Assembly: GCA_944474755.1 (NCBI GenBank)
Contig: OX104112.1
Location: 54,913,176-54,977,175 of the forward strand
Source: Limnoperna fortunei
Lineage: Eukaryota; Mollusca; Bivalvia; Mytilida; Modiolidae
Reading direction: 5' to 3'
Length of the DNA stretch: 64,000 nt
In this document: one piece after another, positions 35,801 to 48,607 of the stretch
Layout: the number at the start of each line of letters is the position of its first letter
Position numbering within the stretch: the stretch's first letter is position 1
The notes under the pieces: model-generated
Told to the model about the DNA's origin: nothing
The model's database searches: none
What the model saw: only the letters and a program-made list of their open reading frames with translations
Translations under genes and position numbers: made by a program

Positions 35801-37030
35801 TGAAATTATTTTAGTGTTTAAGCTATTTTGAATTGTCCATCATGGAAAAATTTTAAGTCTCATATGATTACCCCTTTCTAACCCAAAAAGTACTAATATC
35901 TTGATACATATTAATTCTTAGTTTTTTTTCGCTCGACAAGGCTTATCAAGTCCATATCAAATGAGCTCGAAGATATAAGATACTCTCTAGATACTGGTTA
36001 CGTTAGTATGTGTTACGTTTTATATATTGTAACACTTCTTAGTGTCTGGACAGGTCTGATTAATTGCAGCAAAGATGTGTATTTTTTTTATCGTGATGTA
36101 TGTTTTCCTTAATATTCATGAGCTTTGGTCAGTGATGTACAATTGGTCAAAAAGCTAGGCAGATTCTTCGGGCATGACATAAGACCATGTTAACTATATT
36201 ATCTCTAACCGTTTTCAAGTTAAGTAAAAAACCCAATAACAGAAATGCGTCAAGGCTGATAACTCGAATACCGTTCATATAACAGTTTCGGATATACTAA
36301 ATGAAGGTCTTGATGAGAGGATCACTTTAAATATACATGTTTACTATATTATCTCTAACCGTTTTCAAGTTTTAACCAAAAAACCGATTAACCGAAACAC
36401 GTCAAGGGCTGTAACTCGAAAACGGTTCATCGCACAGCTTCGGGTCAATGTACCAAATGAAGGTCTCAATAAGAGGAGTATTTTTCCCATTTATTGTCTG
36501 CTTCTATCTTTTATGGTTTGTGAGATATAGTGCTAACAAGACCTATGATGACCCTTGACTTTTGACCTTTGACCTTGACATTTTTAAATGTAACATATGT
36601 CACTTGGGATCAATGGTGGTAATCCCAAGTCTCTAGGACTTACGGTTTTCAAGAAAAAATTTTTGATGCGTTGCGAAATTTTTCAGGTCAAAAACGCGAA
36701 AACAGGAAGTCGATTGGAAACAAAAAAAAATGCATGACAAATCATCGCCATAGGTCCAGCAACATTTTGTACACTTCAGATTTTAAGAATCGATTACAGT
36801 TTCTGAATTTATCTGCTAACAAAGGTTTTCGTGTTTGGGCAGATAACTCTGTTACTAAAAATAGATCGGTCTAAAAGCATGAGCCTCTCCGGATATGACC
36901 GATTAATGGTACCAAGTATCGAAATGATATGTCAAGACACTTTTTGGCAAACCTCCGCCGAAGAAGAAAAAAAATAATAATCATAAGAAATACAATAAGG
37001 TCTTTCCCTTTGAAAGGGGGAAAGACCTTA
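32863..37030. mobile_element. Composite R3 repeat with internal 640-bp direct duplication
   Basis: It is bounded by aaggtctttccc (32864) and a terminal hairpin aaggtctttcccttt ... gggggaaagacctt (36997-37030). Segment 33228-33870 recurs at 36343-36970 at high identity by eye (same order: taaccgttttcaagtt, gaaaacggttcatcgcacag, tgaccttgacatttttaaat, ggcaaacctccg). The single copy at 15.1 kb shares the left part in inverse orientation. It is probably two nested or tandem copies around unrelated sequence. A 9-bp-TSD MITE (34829-35301) is inserted inside. No transposase is visible. Confidence 0.65.
34829..35301. mobile_element. MITE with about 80-bp TIRs and 9-bp target duplication (Mutator-like size)
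   Basis: The arms catcctcacaagtcagggtt ... (34829-34910) and ... aaccctgacttgtgaggatg (35220-35301) are near-perfect inverted repeats. GTTGATTGT flanks both ends (34820-34828 and 35302-35310). A related sequence without the insertion exists at about 33905-33965, giving an empty-site comparison. A 9-bp duplication fits Mutator-like elements, but the superfamily is inference. Confidence 0.85.
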
Positions 37031-37048
37031 ATAAAATTATACTGACAG

Positions 37049-37937
37049 GTTGTATTGGTGTTAACTGATGGCGCAACATTACAAAGAAAAGTGCCTAAGA
37101 AAGGTGAGTACTGCTTTATGTATCACAGAATAATTTATCGCTGTTGAGCAAATAATAACAGTTTTTATACAAATGGCTTACGACAAAAACCTATGGGTGG
37201 AAAAAAATTTGACAAATCTTAGCATATGCTTATAGACATTTGATTTAAGAAAAAAACAATCCAGAATACCATTAGTGAACATAATAAAGGTATTGGAAAT
37301 ACACTGAAATATTTAGACCACAGAATCGCAACGCGATTCGTCAGTAAAAGATAATTCTATCATGAATACAGCGAAATTCCTTTCCCCTTCTTGTCAAAAC
37401 GTAATTTTTTGTCTCTTTCTTGCATAACTGGATTACGCTCTCACGATTTTCGTTTCGTTACATTTGGATGAAATTATGTTATGTTTATCGTGCATCGCGA
37501 TTAACATAACATAATATAATATCAACAGGTTTTTTTAACGTTGAATTTAATTTGTACATTGGTCCTTGTGATAAAAAATATTAAATAATTTGCACTTCAG
37601 AGCTATTTTCAAAATTTGTTAGAAAAGCTCTTTATTGTGTCAATGCCCAGGGTTTAAAGTCACTTAATACATGTCCACTATAATTTCTGCAATTAGAATA
37701 ATGCCTTGCCTTGCCTCATTTATCATACGTTTGCTTATTTACATGTTAAGTATGTAATCAATAATTGTATTAATGACACATACGTACACTTGAATTCGAA
37801 CATATCAACCGTGGCATGCAAAAAAACTACAATCAATTTTTTTGTTTTAGTGGTAATATATGTTATCTGTTATAGGAGCGAGTCAGACTGTCGCCGAAGG
37901 AGCGAGTCTGGGTATTCCCAAAGGCTGCACGACCTAA
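37049..37937 (+). pseudogene. Pseudogene C: truncated paralog of genes A and B
   Basis: Exon 37049-37103 has acceptor actgacag, donor GTGAGT and coding VVLVLTDGATLQRKVPKK, phase 1 out. Exon 37876-37937 has acceptor gttatag and encodes GASQTVAEGASLGIPKGCTT then TAA. The first aligns with coding exon 2 of gene B (VVLVLTDDATG) and the second keeps the GAS..LGIPKG pattern of the gene A tail. The frame across the two is open. The start-codon exon and promoter are missing: the R3 element ends 18 bp before the exon and the LTR element and LINE lie beyond it. It is most likely a relic left after insertions or deletion. A short functional peptide would need an undiscovered upstream exon. Confidence 0.65.
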
Positions 37938-38514
37938 TGTCAGAGGATAGTTGAAAATAGGCGAAAAGCCTTTTACTTCTTATTAATTAACATGTAGAAA
38001 AAAACCAATCACAAATAATTTATTTTGTTTGCAATTGTATGGAAAACAGGACTTATTAAAGATAATCTGCATATTATGTAAAAGAAAAATAATTAGATAA
38101 ACTGTATGGAGAGAATTTGGCTACAAGTAAATATACCGATGAAAATCTGATATAAAATCGAATAAATAATATATATCACTAATAAAATATATTTCCATCT
38201 TTGTAGCCTCTTTGTACTGTAACCATTTTTTACTAGTGCCAATGCTTTCAGTTAAATATATATTATATAGTTTCTTAGTAGTTTTTCTTCACTTTCAAAA
38301 AGAATGAAAACCTTAGTATCCGGTAAAAACCCCCAAAACCTGGTTATCCTTGCTAATTAAGTTTTGAATTTAGCAAACCCTGCGCAGCAACCCAGATGTT
38401 GACACGCATATTAATAACCGTTACCTTTAACGTTCGGACAATGATGCTAGTTAAATATAATAAAAAAAATATAATTTAATACGAGTGATCGAATGCATTG
38501 TTTTATCATTAAGT
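37938..38514. other. Unassigned intergenic sequence
   Basis: No gene or repeat recognised; it includes whatever 3' region pseudogene C had. Confidence 0.35.
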
Positions 38515-38679
38515 ATGGAACATATAGTCAACACTGAGGTTGCGGGATCGAGTTTCACTGCGGGCAGGGTGTAATCTACTCCAATCTTAATTGACAAGGA
38601 TTGCTAGTTTTCCTAGCTGAGTATTCCTAGCACTCCGTGGCTTCCTCCCCAAATAAAAACTGGACGCCAGTATATTGGT
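38515..38679 (+). repeat. SINE copy (body only)
   Basis: It starts at ttgcgggatcgagtttcact (B-box region) and continues with ctactccaatcttaattgac, aaggattgctagttttccta and the ccccaaataaaaactggacg segment. It runs directly into repeat R2. Confidence 0.75.
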
Positions 38680-38880
38680 TTGGCATGCCATAAAACCTGG
38701 TTAAATCCACCATTTCCTTTTGAAATGCCGGAAACAAGTCAGGACCATTGCTGTAGTTGCTTTATGTTGGTTGTTTGTTCTGGAGTTTGCCGGTTTCTCG
38801 GATTTTGATTTTGTGGATTGTCCTTTTGACAGTTTCATCGGTGTTCGGTATTTTGTTATTACCTTCAATCATAGCCATAA
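38680..38880 (+). repeat. Dispersed repeat R2, copy 2
   Basis: Same segments as 13335-13560 and 41205-41400 (gcatgccataaaacctgg, accattgctgtagttgc, gtggattgtccttttgac). Confidence 0.7.
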
Positions 38881-39094
38881 TAATTGCTAAAAGTGGCGTT
38901 GAACATTATTCAAACATAAAAGCAAACAAACCTAGAATAGTAAATCGCATGAATATTTAATTGACTGATGGATTGATTCAATCACATCCTGCATTTTTAC
39001 AGTTTTACAGTGATAATCAGACCAATAACAGGCAATTAATAAAACAATGCAGGGGAAAAAATACACGTTCAAATCTATTTGTACAACGGCGACT

Positions 39095-39545
39095 CTTTAC
39101 TGAGTTGATTGATGGTGTGCTTAACGTACAATAAGCATATTTCAGCTATTTTCATGAGGGAAACAAGTTAACAAACAATAAATCAACAAGAAAAAGTATG
39201 AAATAAAGGAACAGCATTTTGAATGCCACTGGAGGAGTTTTGATTATTCGGTGGAGACTGAGAATTTTACTTTTTGTAATGCCACTGGAAGCGTTTGGAT
39301 TATTTGGTGGGGACAGAGAATCTAACGAATGATCCAAAATCGTCCAGTGACATTCATAATGTTGGTTCATTTGCTTCATTCTTTTCCTCCTTGATTTATT
39401 GCTTGTTAACTTGTTTTCCTCCTGAAAATCGTAGCAATATGCCTACTCTTTTTTAAAATCTGCAAAATGTGACTTTATTGTGCAAGGAACGTAGCACTTT
39501 TCAAAATCGTCTGTATTGTATCCTGACAATCATCTAATGGGAGGG
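39095..39545. repeat. Dispersed repeat, second copy of the 2.9-kb element
   Basis: It shares ordered segments with 2938-3340, including gttaacaaacaataaatcaa and aatgccactgga. The core is locally doubled, with the rcc of the first half appearing near 39400 (gatttattgcttgttaactt), so it also has a weak inverted-repeat character. Confidence 0.6.
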
Positions 39546-39776
39546 ACTTTTCTATCAGTCAACTGGGGGACGCGCCGAGCAGCGCTGTAGCTTGAGCACT
39601 GGGAACACTCTTAGTCGTCAACACATAAAGATATAAACATAACTTAATTGTACTACACAACTTTTACTACCATCATTTTGGAGTCTCAGTGGATGAACGT
39701 AAAGGTTGTTTAAGAAATAATTTATGACTGCCCAAGTTATATTGGTTATTTAAATATGGGTAGGCATTATATTTAT

Positions 39777-39919
39777 ATAATAATGTTGTGTGTAGCATTC
39801 ACTATGCCAAAATAGTGGCCAGGGTTGAAGACATAGTGCACGACCCGAAGGGAAGTGCACTATGTCTTCAACCCTGGCCACTATTTTGGCATAGTGAATG
39901 CTGCACTCAACATTATTAT
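39777..39919. repeat. Near-perfect 65-bp-arm hairpin
   Basis: Left arm 39777-39841 and right arm 39855-39919 are reverse complements with about three mismatches, all in the outer part; the inner 47 bp are perfect. The loop is gacccgaagggaa. The mirrored reading frames on both strands are by-products. A related catagtgcacgg segment occurs near 40249. Confidence 0.9.
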
Positions 39920-40524
39920 AATTATTATACTGACTGTCTTGACTTGGAAAATAATAACAAGAAGAAAAATAGGGCATTAATGGAACATTAAATGATACCC
40001 CGCCACTTTGTGATGTAAATATTCCTTCCCAAACATGGACATTTCAGGCTTTCAAAGTCGCTTTGATTTTTTTTGCAGACGTTATACGTTGATCGGCTTC
40101 TTACGTTGACTAAGATAAAAATACCTTATTTAAAGCGCAGCAGTGATCAATCATTTATTACAAGTTAACCCCGCCCATTCGCGTGAATTACAATTGATTG
40201 ACGTCCAAATCAATAGTTTTCTTAGGCAGGTGAAGAAACTATGAGGGCATAGTGCACGGAGCACAATTCGTTTAGAAATATATGTCAAAATAGTAAAATA
40301 TTGCTATTAAAGGACATTCTTACAGAAAGTATAATAATCATGAATATTTTGCCACGAGCGTTAGCATTTCATTTCATTCGAAATACAAAGAAAATATTCG
40401 TTAGTCTGTTATGTCATAATATGTAAATAAATCAAATGAATTATATAATTCTTACAAATATTTTAAAATAATTAAAATTTTTACATAAATTTTTACTTTC
40501 ATTTTTAAATATTTATTACAAATT

Positions 40525-40700
40525 TCTTAGGATGGTCCTAAGATAATCTTATTAGTACTATGCTAAGATATTCTTAGTAAGCACTATTCTAAGATAGCTT
40601 CGTTGAACGCCTTAAGTCAGACCTAGGACATGTCCTAAGACCACAGTAAGTATTATCGTAAGATGTATCTTAGGACATATCATAGAATTCTTTTGTTGAC
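40525..40700. repeat. Cluster of CTTAGGA / TCCTAAG motifs
   Basis: About a dozen short copies of ctaagat, tcctaag and cttagga in both orientations, including the palindrome taggacatgtccta at about 40622-40635. It looks like a degenerate foldback or short-repeat element; the family is unknown. Confidence 0.5.
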
Positions 40701-41204
40701 ACTGCCTCAGCTTTTAATTTGTCTGATGTAGGGTTTATTGTTATTCTACTTATGAGATAAATATGTTAAAACATCGTCATAAAATCTTGAACATTGAGTC
40801 CCACAAAAAATCTAGTCCAATTCTAACAATGTTGTGTATGGGTTTTGGAATGTTCCGCTGTTTTTCTAACATCTTTTCCCTTGTCCGTTTTATTTTATAG
40901 GCATGGATATCAAAACGTATTTTAGTATTTAAATATTAAATTCGGAAGAATTCTGTATTCTCGAAAAATAAATTATACTTATCCATTTCTTGTGTATACT
41001 TTAATGCGTCTAGTTTCATAGTTTCAGGAAATATGTGGTTACGCAGTTAATTATTCAATTAATTATTCAAATCAATCTGTATAAATGTCAGTTTGAGTTG
41101 CAAAAGATTTACACTTCAAGTGCCCTCTCTTAAACATTCAGCAAAATGTAATGTTTATGTGGATACGTTGAAATTGTTCTCGCACAATAGTAATGGAAGC
41201 AGTA

Positions 41205-41400
41205 GGTTAAGCATGCCAAAAAACCTCGTTAAACACACAATTTCTTTTGAAATGACTGTCCTAAGTCAAAACCATTGCCCTAGTAACAATATTTTGGTGT
41301 TTGTCTTTCGTTGTTTCTCAAATTTGCCAGTATCTGGACTTGAAATGTGGATTGTCTTTTTTTAACGGTTTCCTTGGTGTTCAGTATTTTGTTTTTACCT
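41205..41400 (+). repeat. Dispersed repeat R2, copy 3
   Basis: It is aligned by eye with copies 1 and 2 (gcatgccaaaaaacctcg, aaaaccattgccctagtaac, gtggattgtctttttttaac). The 90-codon frame across it is not a gene. Confidence 0.65.
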
Positions 41401-43460
41401 CCATTTCCCAGTGTTTCATTGTCTAAATGGTTCTGATCACGTGTCTTAATGCTTCTGATCACGACAAAATGCTTTGATCCATGCTGGACTGTACCCATTC
41501 GAAAAATTATCGTAACACAATAAGAAACACATCTGTATTCGTAGCATTACAAGCGAAAAAGTTGAAATATGAGTTTATCATTTGTTTTTGTCTCAAAATT
41601 CAAATAAATTCTGTAATCTACTCCTACAATTTCATCGTTTCGTATAACATATTTTAATAATTAAACGTGACTGTAACAATCTAGTATAAACTGGCTTGTC
41701 TTGTCTTGTTTACTGAATGTCATTTGTGATTTTATAGTTTTTATTTAAAAATGATGTTCTGATTAAAGTACAATATATTGAACAAATACCAAATGCGAGT
41801 CACGTAATACACATTATTAATCAAATTAACCGCTCATTTTGTACGGTTCGAAAATTAAGGCTAAAAATAACTAAATAAAAAAGGCGTATATGCACAAACA
41901 CGTATACGAAAAGCCAGTTCGACGATTTGCAATAGACAACCACATTGCAAAAATAAAATTGTTTTTAAACTTTCTTCTGTGAAATCATAATCGAGTAGTA
42001 TTCATTACTACATGACTGTATTTTATTAAAAGAATACTGAAGAACACACTAGTTCTACAAATCAGTACTATTGTTTAAGACTAATGACGAAAAGGAACCG
42101 AATAATTGAAAGTTAACGTTTATCAGATTATATATTAGCTTTTAACAATATGGCGTTAGTTATGGAGTCACAACATTTAAATCTTGTAGACATCTGTGGT
42201 TTTTCTTGCATTAAATAAGCCTGGTTTTTTGTTAAAGTTTGTTTGCTGTCACTTATTGTACCCGCGATTGACAAGTTGGGTACATTTAGTGATGGGGTGA
42301 CCGCACGTTAGTCAGTACTTTATACTTGGAGCGCCCATCTCTTATCTTATACCCCTTCATGGAATTTTATTAAAACTTTCACACATTCTTTGTGTATATA
42401 ATGCAGACAATTTTGTTCGTAAGAAGTGTTTTACTCTACTGTAGAATATAAGTACAATGTTTTTTAATTTGTATATATAGTAAATGGAAGACTGACCCTG
42501 GAAACTTCCAAACTATTGCTTGTTGTATCAGTGTTGTGAGATAAAATAGTTGCCTGTTATTTGAACGCATTAGGTAATTGCCAGCAAACAGTGGAATTTA
42601 AAAAAAAATTTTCCTAATATTTCTAGCTATTAAAGATTAAATACATTTAAATTTATATTTATTAGTTGTTGGCTATTATTGAGTATTGAAGGAATATACC
42701 GCTAGCTATACGTGATGAGTAAATGTTTAATCGCTAATGTATAAAGAATGTATACAACGTAACAGAAATTGACTTTTAATGTTCTTTGTTTTCGATGTAA
42801 TTCCGTGACGGAAAGTTTTAATAAAACTAATATTACCCTTTTTGTTTGATTAGGTTTTGTTTATCTAATTAAAGATTACTCTTTAATACGTTAGTTTACA
42901 AACTTACTTTATGCCTTAAATCCGGGAGGTAATATAATTTTATTCATGAATCTGAAACCCCTAATTCAGCAGTCATTACAAATAAGCAATGCAGTATTAA
43001 AATACTTGTTAAATATGATAACGTAAAAATTATTGCTTGATCTTTTAAAATATTAAAATGTGATGAAACCATGTTCATTAGTAGTTGAAATTGTGATGTT
43101 TGGTGTCAACTTGAACCAAATTATTTTTTATATCTTTTAGATATACTTCCGGTTCAATCCATACGCTGACTTCAAGTCAATGAATAATTTTTTTAACTAC
43201 CCAAATAAAAACAAATTGCTTCCCGTGAAAACCTGCATACTCTCCCAGAACACTTGAGTTTTAAGAACTAGTTTTAAAAGTGTTAGTATTGTCAACTAAT
43301 TTTAAAAGTGTTAGTATTGTCAGTGGTTATTTTTTTATTATTCCTGTTTATTTATTTTCTTGTTTTTGTCCAAAATGCTCACAGTTGTATTTCAATTTTT
43401 ATATTGTGTTAATAAAATTTAGAAAACACACCTCAGTATTTAGTCTTATGTCACAATGAT
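41401..43460. other. Unassigned intergenic sequence
   Basis: AT-rich; no gene or clear repeat seen. There is a short direct duplication of acta(g)ttttaaaagtgtta at about 43266-43315. Confidence 0.4.
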
Positions 43461-43469
43461 ATTTTATTA

Positions 43470-44990
43470 ATGAGTTTAATTTATAAGTTAGGCATGGACA
43501 GTTCACTTGGCAATCCTACTTACACATTCACTGCGCTTTCAAAAGAGGAGATTATTAAAAATCACAAATCGGTATGGGCATCCTTTGATCTCAAAATCAG
43601 GGTCGAAGATTGTGATCTCCTTTTATTGTATTGGATTCCAAAAGTTCACAAAAGTCCATACAAACAGCGTTTCATAGCAGGATCGTCTATGTGTTCTACC
43701 AAAACAATATCGCAACTCCTGACCTCTATTTTAACAACATTAAAAACGGCACTTCAAAAATACAGTGACACTTTCTACTCCAGAAGTGGAATAAATGAAA
43801 TGTGGATATTAAAAAATTCAAAAGACCTGATAGATATCTTGAGGTCTGGATCTCTTGCCCATTGTAACAAACATTAAAACATTTGATTTTTCGACACTCT
43901 ATACGGCCATTCATCATACTTAGCTTAAACCAGACTTAAAGATCTTATTGTTTTTTTCAAGAAAAACGGGAAGAGACGATTTCAAGAAAAGCGGAAAGAG
44001 ACGATATAAGTACCTGGTAATTAGTCATGACAAAACTTACTTCGTCATCAATGACTCCAAATCAAATACTAAATATGATAAAGACCAAATATGTCACATG
44101 TTAGATTTTCTGATTGACAACATATTTGCCATGTTTGGAGGACATGTTTTTCAACAGACTGTTGGTATTCCAATGGGTACTACTAGTGCTCCTCTCCTCG
44201 CCGACCTATTTTTGTACTCTTATGAGGCTGAGTTCCTAGAAGGACTACTGAAGAGGAAAGAAAAGACTCTGGTCCAGACCTTTAATTTCACATACCGCTA
44301 TATTGATGATGTTTTGTCCCTCAACAATGCTAAATTTGGTGACTGTTTACATTCTAATTATCCTAGCGAGCTTGAAATTAAAGACACCACCAATACACTG
44401 AGGTCAGCCTCTTACTTAGACCTACTTCTAGAAATAGACTCTCGAAAACTACAAACTAGGCTCTCCGACAAGCGTGATTAATTTAACTTTTCAATTGTCA
44501 ACTTCTCGTTTATCGACAGCAACATTCCAGCAGCTCAAGCGTATGGTGTGTACATTTCAAAACTTATACGTTATTCTAAATCCTGTGATCGTTATTCCGA
44601 TTTTCTAGACCGATCATTGCTGTTGATTATTAAACTACTCAAACAAGGGTTTGATGTACCTAGGTTGATGTTATCTCTCCAGAAGTTCTATGGTCGGCAC
44701 CACGACTTAATTGATCGTTATGGGAAATCAGTGTCTCAAATACGATCTGACATCTTCTGTGAGTCATAGATAGTGTTTCCTATTCCTGGATTTGACTTTT
44801 CCCTAGACAAAACAATGAGTAACTCGACGGGTGTCTCATTAGAGGCAGGCACTGCTTACTCGTCCGGAGCACCCATGGTTTTATTGGGTTCGGGTTACTC
44901 TCTTTCTGTGTTTTGTTTTTGGTTTTTGTGTTGTGTTTGTCTATTTCCGGATTTGTAACTGTCCTTTGGCTTTTGGCTATTGTTGTTCGG
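43470..44990 (+). pseudogene. Penelope-like element reverse transcriptase (degenerate)
   Basis: Three fragments occur in order. 43470-43877 has YWIPKVHKSPYKQRFIAGSS and a LLTSILTTLK segment. 43948-44481 has the RT core: GIPMGTTSAPLLADLFLYSY, then YRYIDDVLSL with both catalytic Asp intact, then SYLDLLLEIDSRKLQTRLSDKRD. 44548-44769 has the tail: MLSLQKFYGRHHDLIDRYGK. Stops and frame changes near 43880, 44479 and 44530 break it. About 200 bp of 3' sequence to 44990 (cccatggttttattgggttc region) recurs as a fragment at 61545-61650. The PLE assignment is from memory of similar bivalve RTs; no GIY-YIG domain is seen. Confidence 0.75.
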
Positions 44991-45289
44991 TCTGTTTTCT
45001 TTGCAATTTTCTTATTAATGCTACAAATTTTATAAGTATAAAGATCTCAAAAGAAAACTTCGCAAAAAAGGGAAAATTTGATATGCTGTTCTTAAAATAA
45101 AAAAAACCAGATTTGCCGTTTATATTCTTTTAATTTTCAACAGTAAAGTTTTCAACGGTGAATTTACCGTGTAAAAATGCACTAATGGCGTAAATACGGC
45201 ATATAGGTGATTGATGTTTACCGATAAGATGGTCAAAATAGCAATATACTTCTTACCCATACACGCAGTGTTTTCACTTTATTTCAGTT

Positions 45290-45420
45290 GAGCAGGCTCA
45301 ACTGAAATTTGAGGAGGTACACTCCTGGTAGGCGGGGTCTGGGGGGGCTTGCCCCCCCTGAAAATTTTGAAATCAAGGATGCAAAATCCTGCATTCTGAA
45401 GCGATTTTCAAGTCAAATTC
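45290..45420. repeat. G-run hairpin fragment
   Basis: ggggggcttgcccccc (about 45343-45358) forms a short hairpin in an otherwise AT-rich region, followed by tgaaaattttgaaatcaagg. It looks like a fragment of a foreign repeat; the family is unknown. Confidence 0.4.
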
Positions 45421-48400
45421 AGGTATCTGAATAAGTGAAATTATGTATGTTTTTTCTCCTACATGTTTGTATATTTACAATTACTGATATTAAAATGCTT
45501 CAGTTGTAACTTGTTGTTTGTTTGATTTCACAGAATCAGTACTCTTATTACTGCACATCTTGGACAAATTAAGTTGAATTTAGTTTACTATCATATATTA
45601 TTTCTTTGGTATGTTTGTACAGTACCCCTTGCTACATGTTTCTACACATTAATGCACATCTTTTCTTGAAATGAAACATGCATCTTGCACAGCTTAAGCT
45701 TTGTCCACTGACTTGTGTGATTATTTTTTCCTTCCTTTTCAATTAAAAGAGTCTGAGTCTTCTAAACAACAGCAACCTGCAGTGTCACTGTGATTATACA
45801 CATGCAGCAATGAGAAACAACAAATTACAATTGTCAATTTATCATCTCAGTACATCAATTCAAGACACAAAAACTTCAGCAAAACTAACCTGATTTCAGT
45901 CTGATGTGAATCAAGGATCCAAAGGACAAATGGAACAACAATGATCAAATATATATTTAAATCTTTATATTCACCTTTCGACCTTTTATTTTGAACGTTT
46001 TTAAAAAAATCTTTGATACTCCGTTTCATGGTATTATTTACGATAGTTTGCTTTTTTGATCAATGTCATTGTTCATCATGACTTATTGACATGGATTCTG
46101 TTGCATTCAAACGCCACTGCGACGGAGAATTAAACAATTACAGCCAATCAAAATCCAAATTACAAATGACCAATGACAAAATCGATACCGGAGACTATAG
46201 GGCTAGCGTCATTCACAACAACAAGGAAGTAGTTTATTTACGCTTAAAATAATCGCTGCGTGAAAACATCGAACTTGAAACTCAATAAACGAAAAATTGC
46301 ACAATATTTTTTTTTTGGAAACGCAATTTGAACCGGCCAGGAAGTTCACTGAGGCGGACATTCTGGCCGGCGGCCGGTTCTTAACGAAAACACTGTACAC
46401 GACGTATGGTTTTATCTTGTAATTATTGTATATCAGTTCTAAATGGCATTCTAGCATAAAAGTCATTTTCTATAGGTTAATTTCGACCCAGAATGTAAGT
46501 TTGTCTTCAATAATCATTCGTCACCTTGGGCGACCGTCTCTTTTTTAAGCTAAATATACCGTTTGCGTCGAGAAAATACATTTTGTGTGAGAAAATAAAG
46601 TTATAACAGTTTCTAAATTTAACTTCGGTATTTTTTTTAAATGTTCATTTTTTTCCTGTGATCTGACATATAATTGTATTATATAAATCTACAAGAAATA
46701 TAATATACATATCATGTGCTCTGACTCTGCAATGTATTTAACATCATACCTGTTCTTGGTAGGCGGCGTCATATGTACTTCATAGCAATATAATTTTCAG
46801 AATTTTATTTACTAAAAATTAAGGTTTACCAGAACACAGTTTTTTTGGTACACAGCGAAATTAGGGTAATATACAGCACCAGTGACATTTATGCCTTCTT
46901 CCAGAGAATTATAACCACTTTTTTGTACAAAACTTACAAATTAATTTAATATTTCAGCAAAATATTATTTGAGCTAATATATTCAACAAAATCGATTTCT
47001 AATTACGTAATTACGTAAATATAGTCCATATTTTCTCTTTTGTTTCAGCTATTGCTTTTAAATGCTTTTAAATTGCTTAAGGGATTTTTTTAAAGGTATG
47101 GCAGTACTGTATACCAAGAATAATTTTTTCATGTCAATGTATTCGTGTCAATGTTACAATTGTACAGGTCATTCAATATGATAAATACCTTTTGTAGAGC
47201 ATAAATTACTATTTTGTCAAATTCACATTGTCAGGTACTTATTATTAAAGGGCAAAAGAATTATATGAAAACATCTGTGCTACAAAATATATCTTAAAGT
47301 TAGAGTCTGTTCATTACTTGCAGTAACATTTGACTGTTTGGCCTAGGGTATCTTGAAAAGTTATTATTATGGCAAAAAACATATAGTTTACAATCTATAG
47401 AATATCGTAAGGTCGAACCCAAAGTGTAAAGAAATGAATATGTATTATTGGAATTTAATAATACTTTTTCAACAGACAAAATGTGTACAATGATTCAATT
47501 TCATGTGCCGACACTTATCACTAGACAGAAAAATACATTTTACCTTGAAGACTGTAACTTAGGATTTGATGTCGTCATGTTTCTAAGAAGAAGGTTATTC
47601 ATCACTATTTTAATCAATATGTAGTGTTTATTCATTCCTCTGGCTTTAAGGTAATGACTGATGTGCCGTTTTAATGTTGTCTATGAATCCAGTATGTTTT
47701 GGGGTCTTTGAACCAAACAATCTTTAAGTGACTTGGCATGTAAAAAGGACAGAAAAGATTCCCGTGAGTCTTTTTGCATGAAAAATTAATGATACTTTTA
47801 ATAAAACTGGTCATATTTCTACCATGTGCATAGTTTAATTAAAGTTTAAGCTATAAAAAGGAACCTTTGCTTCTGAATATGCATTAATGTATTCATATAA
47901 TTCTACATAATAAGTTCATTATATACTTATTACAGCTACGAACAGCTTTTTTAGTTTGTTTTTGTTTTTTTTTTCTAATGAAAAATGTAGATTTTTATAT
48001 CATAACGTAATAGCAGAATTCACCGTTTTGAACTCACCAATCTCAACATGAACTCTCCCTTGATAAGAGGTTGCTTTTATCAGATGTTTTTTCTTATATG
48101 GTAACCATTAGACATGTACTGCCATAAAAAAGATGATATTTTGCCTGTTGTGCAAAACCTGTAGAACAGAAGAAAACATGCCTTAACAGTCCTTACGAGT
48201 TAATAATGGCTAAAACAACGATTTCCCCAGATACTGGCAAAATTCTTAATTTGCATTTTGAAAAATTCATATGGCTCTGCTTTATTTGTTAAACGGTATA
48301 CTATTTATTATCTACCTAAGAATGAAAATGAAAATAGTTTTAATACATACATGTACTATGTACGATAAAAAATATAGCGAAAAATATTAAACGACAAAGA

Positions 48401-48545
48401 GGAGCACACATTTGAATATATATAGAAACGAAATACAGTTCGAATATAAACTTTTGCCAGATTTTATTGCAATGCTCAATGCAACAGTTTTAAAAGCGTT
48501 AATTGACGTACGATTAAAATTAAATGAAATAGCAATTTCTGCATT
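45421..48545. other. Unassigned intergenic sequence
   Basis: No gene recognised. A locally GC-rich inverted motif, gaaccggcc ... ggccggttc, sits at about 46330-46380. Confidence 0.4.
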
Positions 48546-48549
48546 TTTT

Positions 48550-48607
48550 TCGATTAAACGAGTTTGAAATCATGTATACAGTATTCATGATTTCAAACTT
48601 GTTTAAT
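48550..48607. repeat. 22-bp-arm hairpin
   Basis: attaaacgagtttgaaatcatg and catgatttcaaacttgtttaat are inverted around an 11-bp loop with one mismatch. Confidence 0.8.

Noticed and set aside
39750..39991. Near-identical proteins on both strands
   Set aside because: Produced by the 65-bp-arm hairpin.
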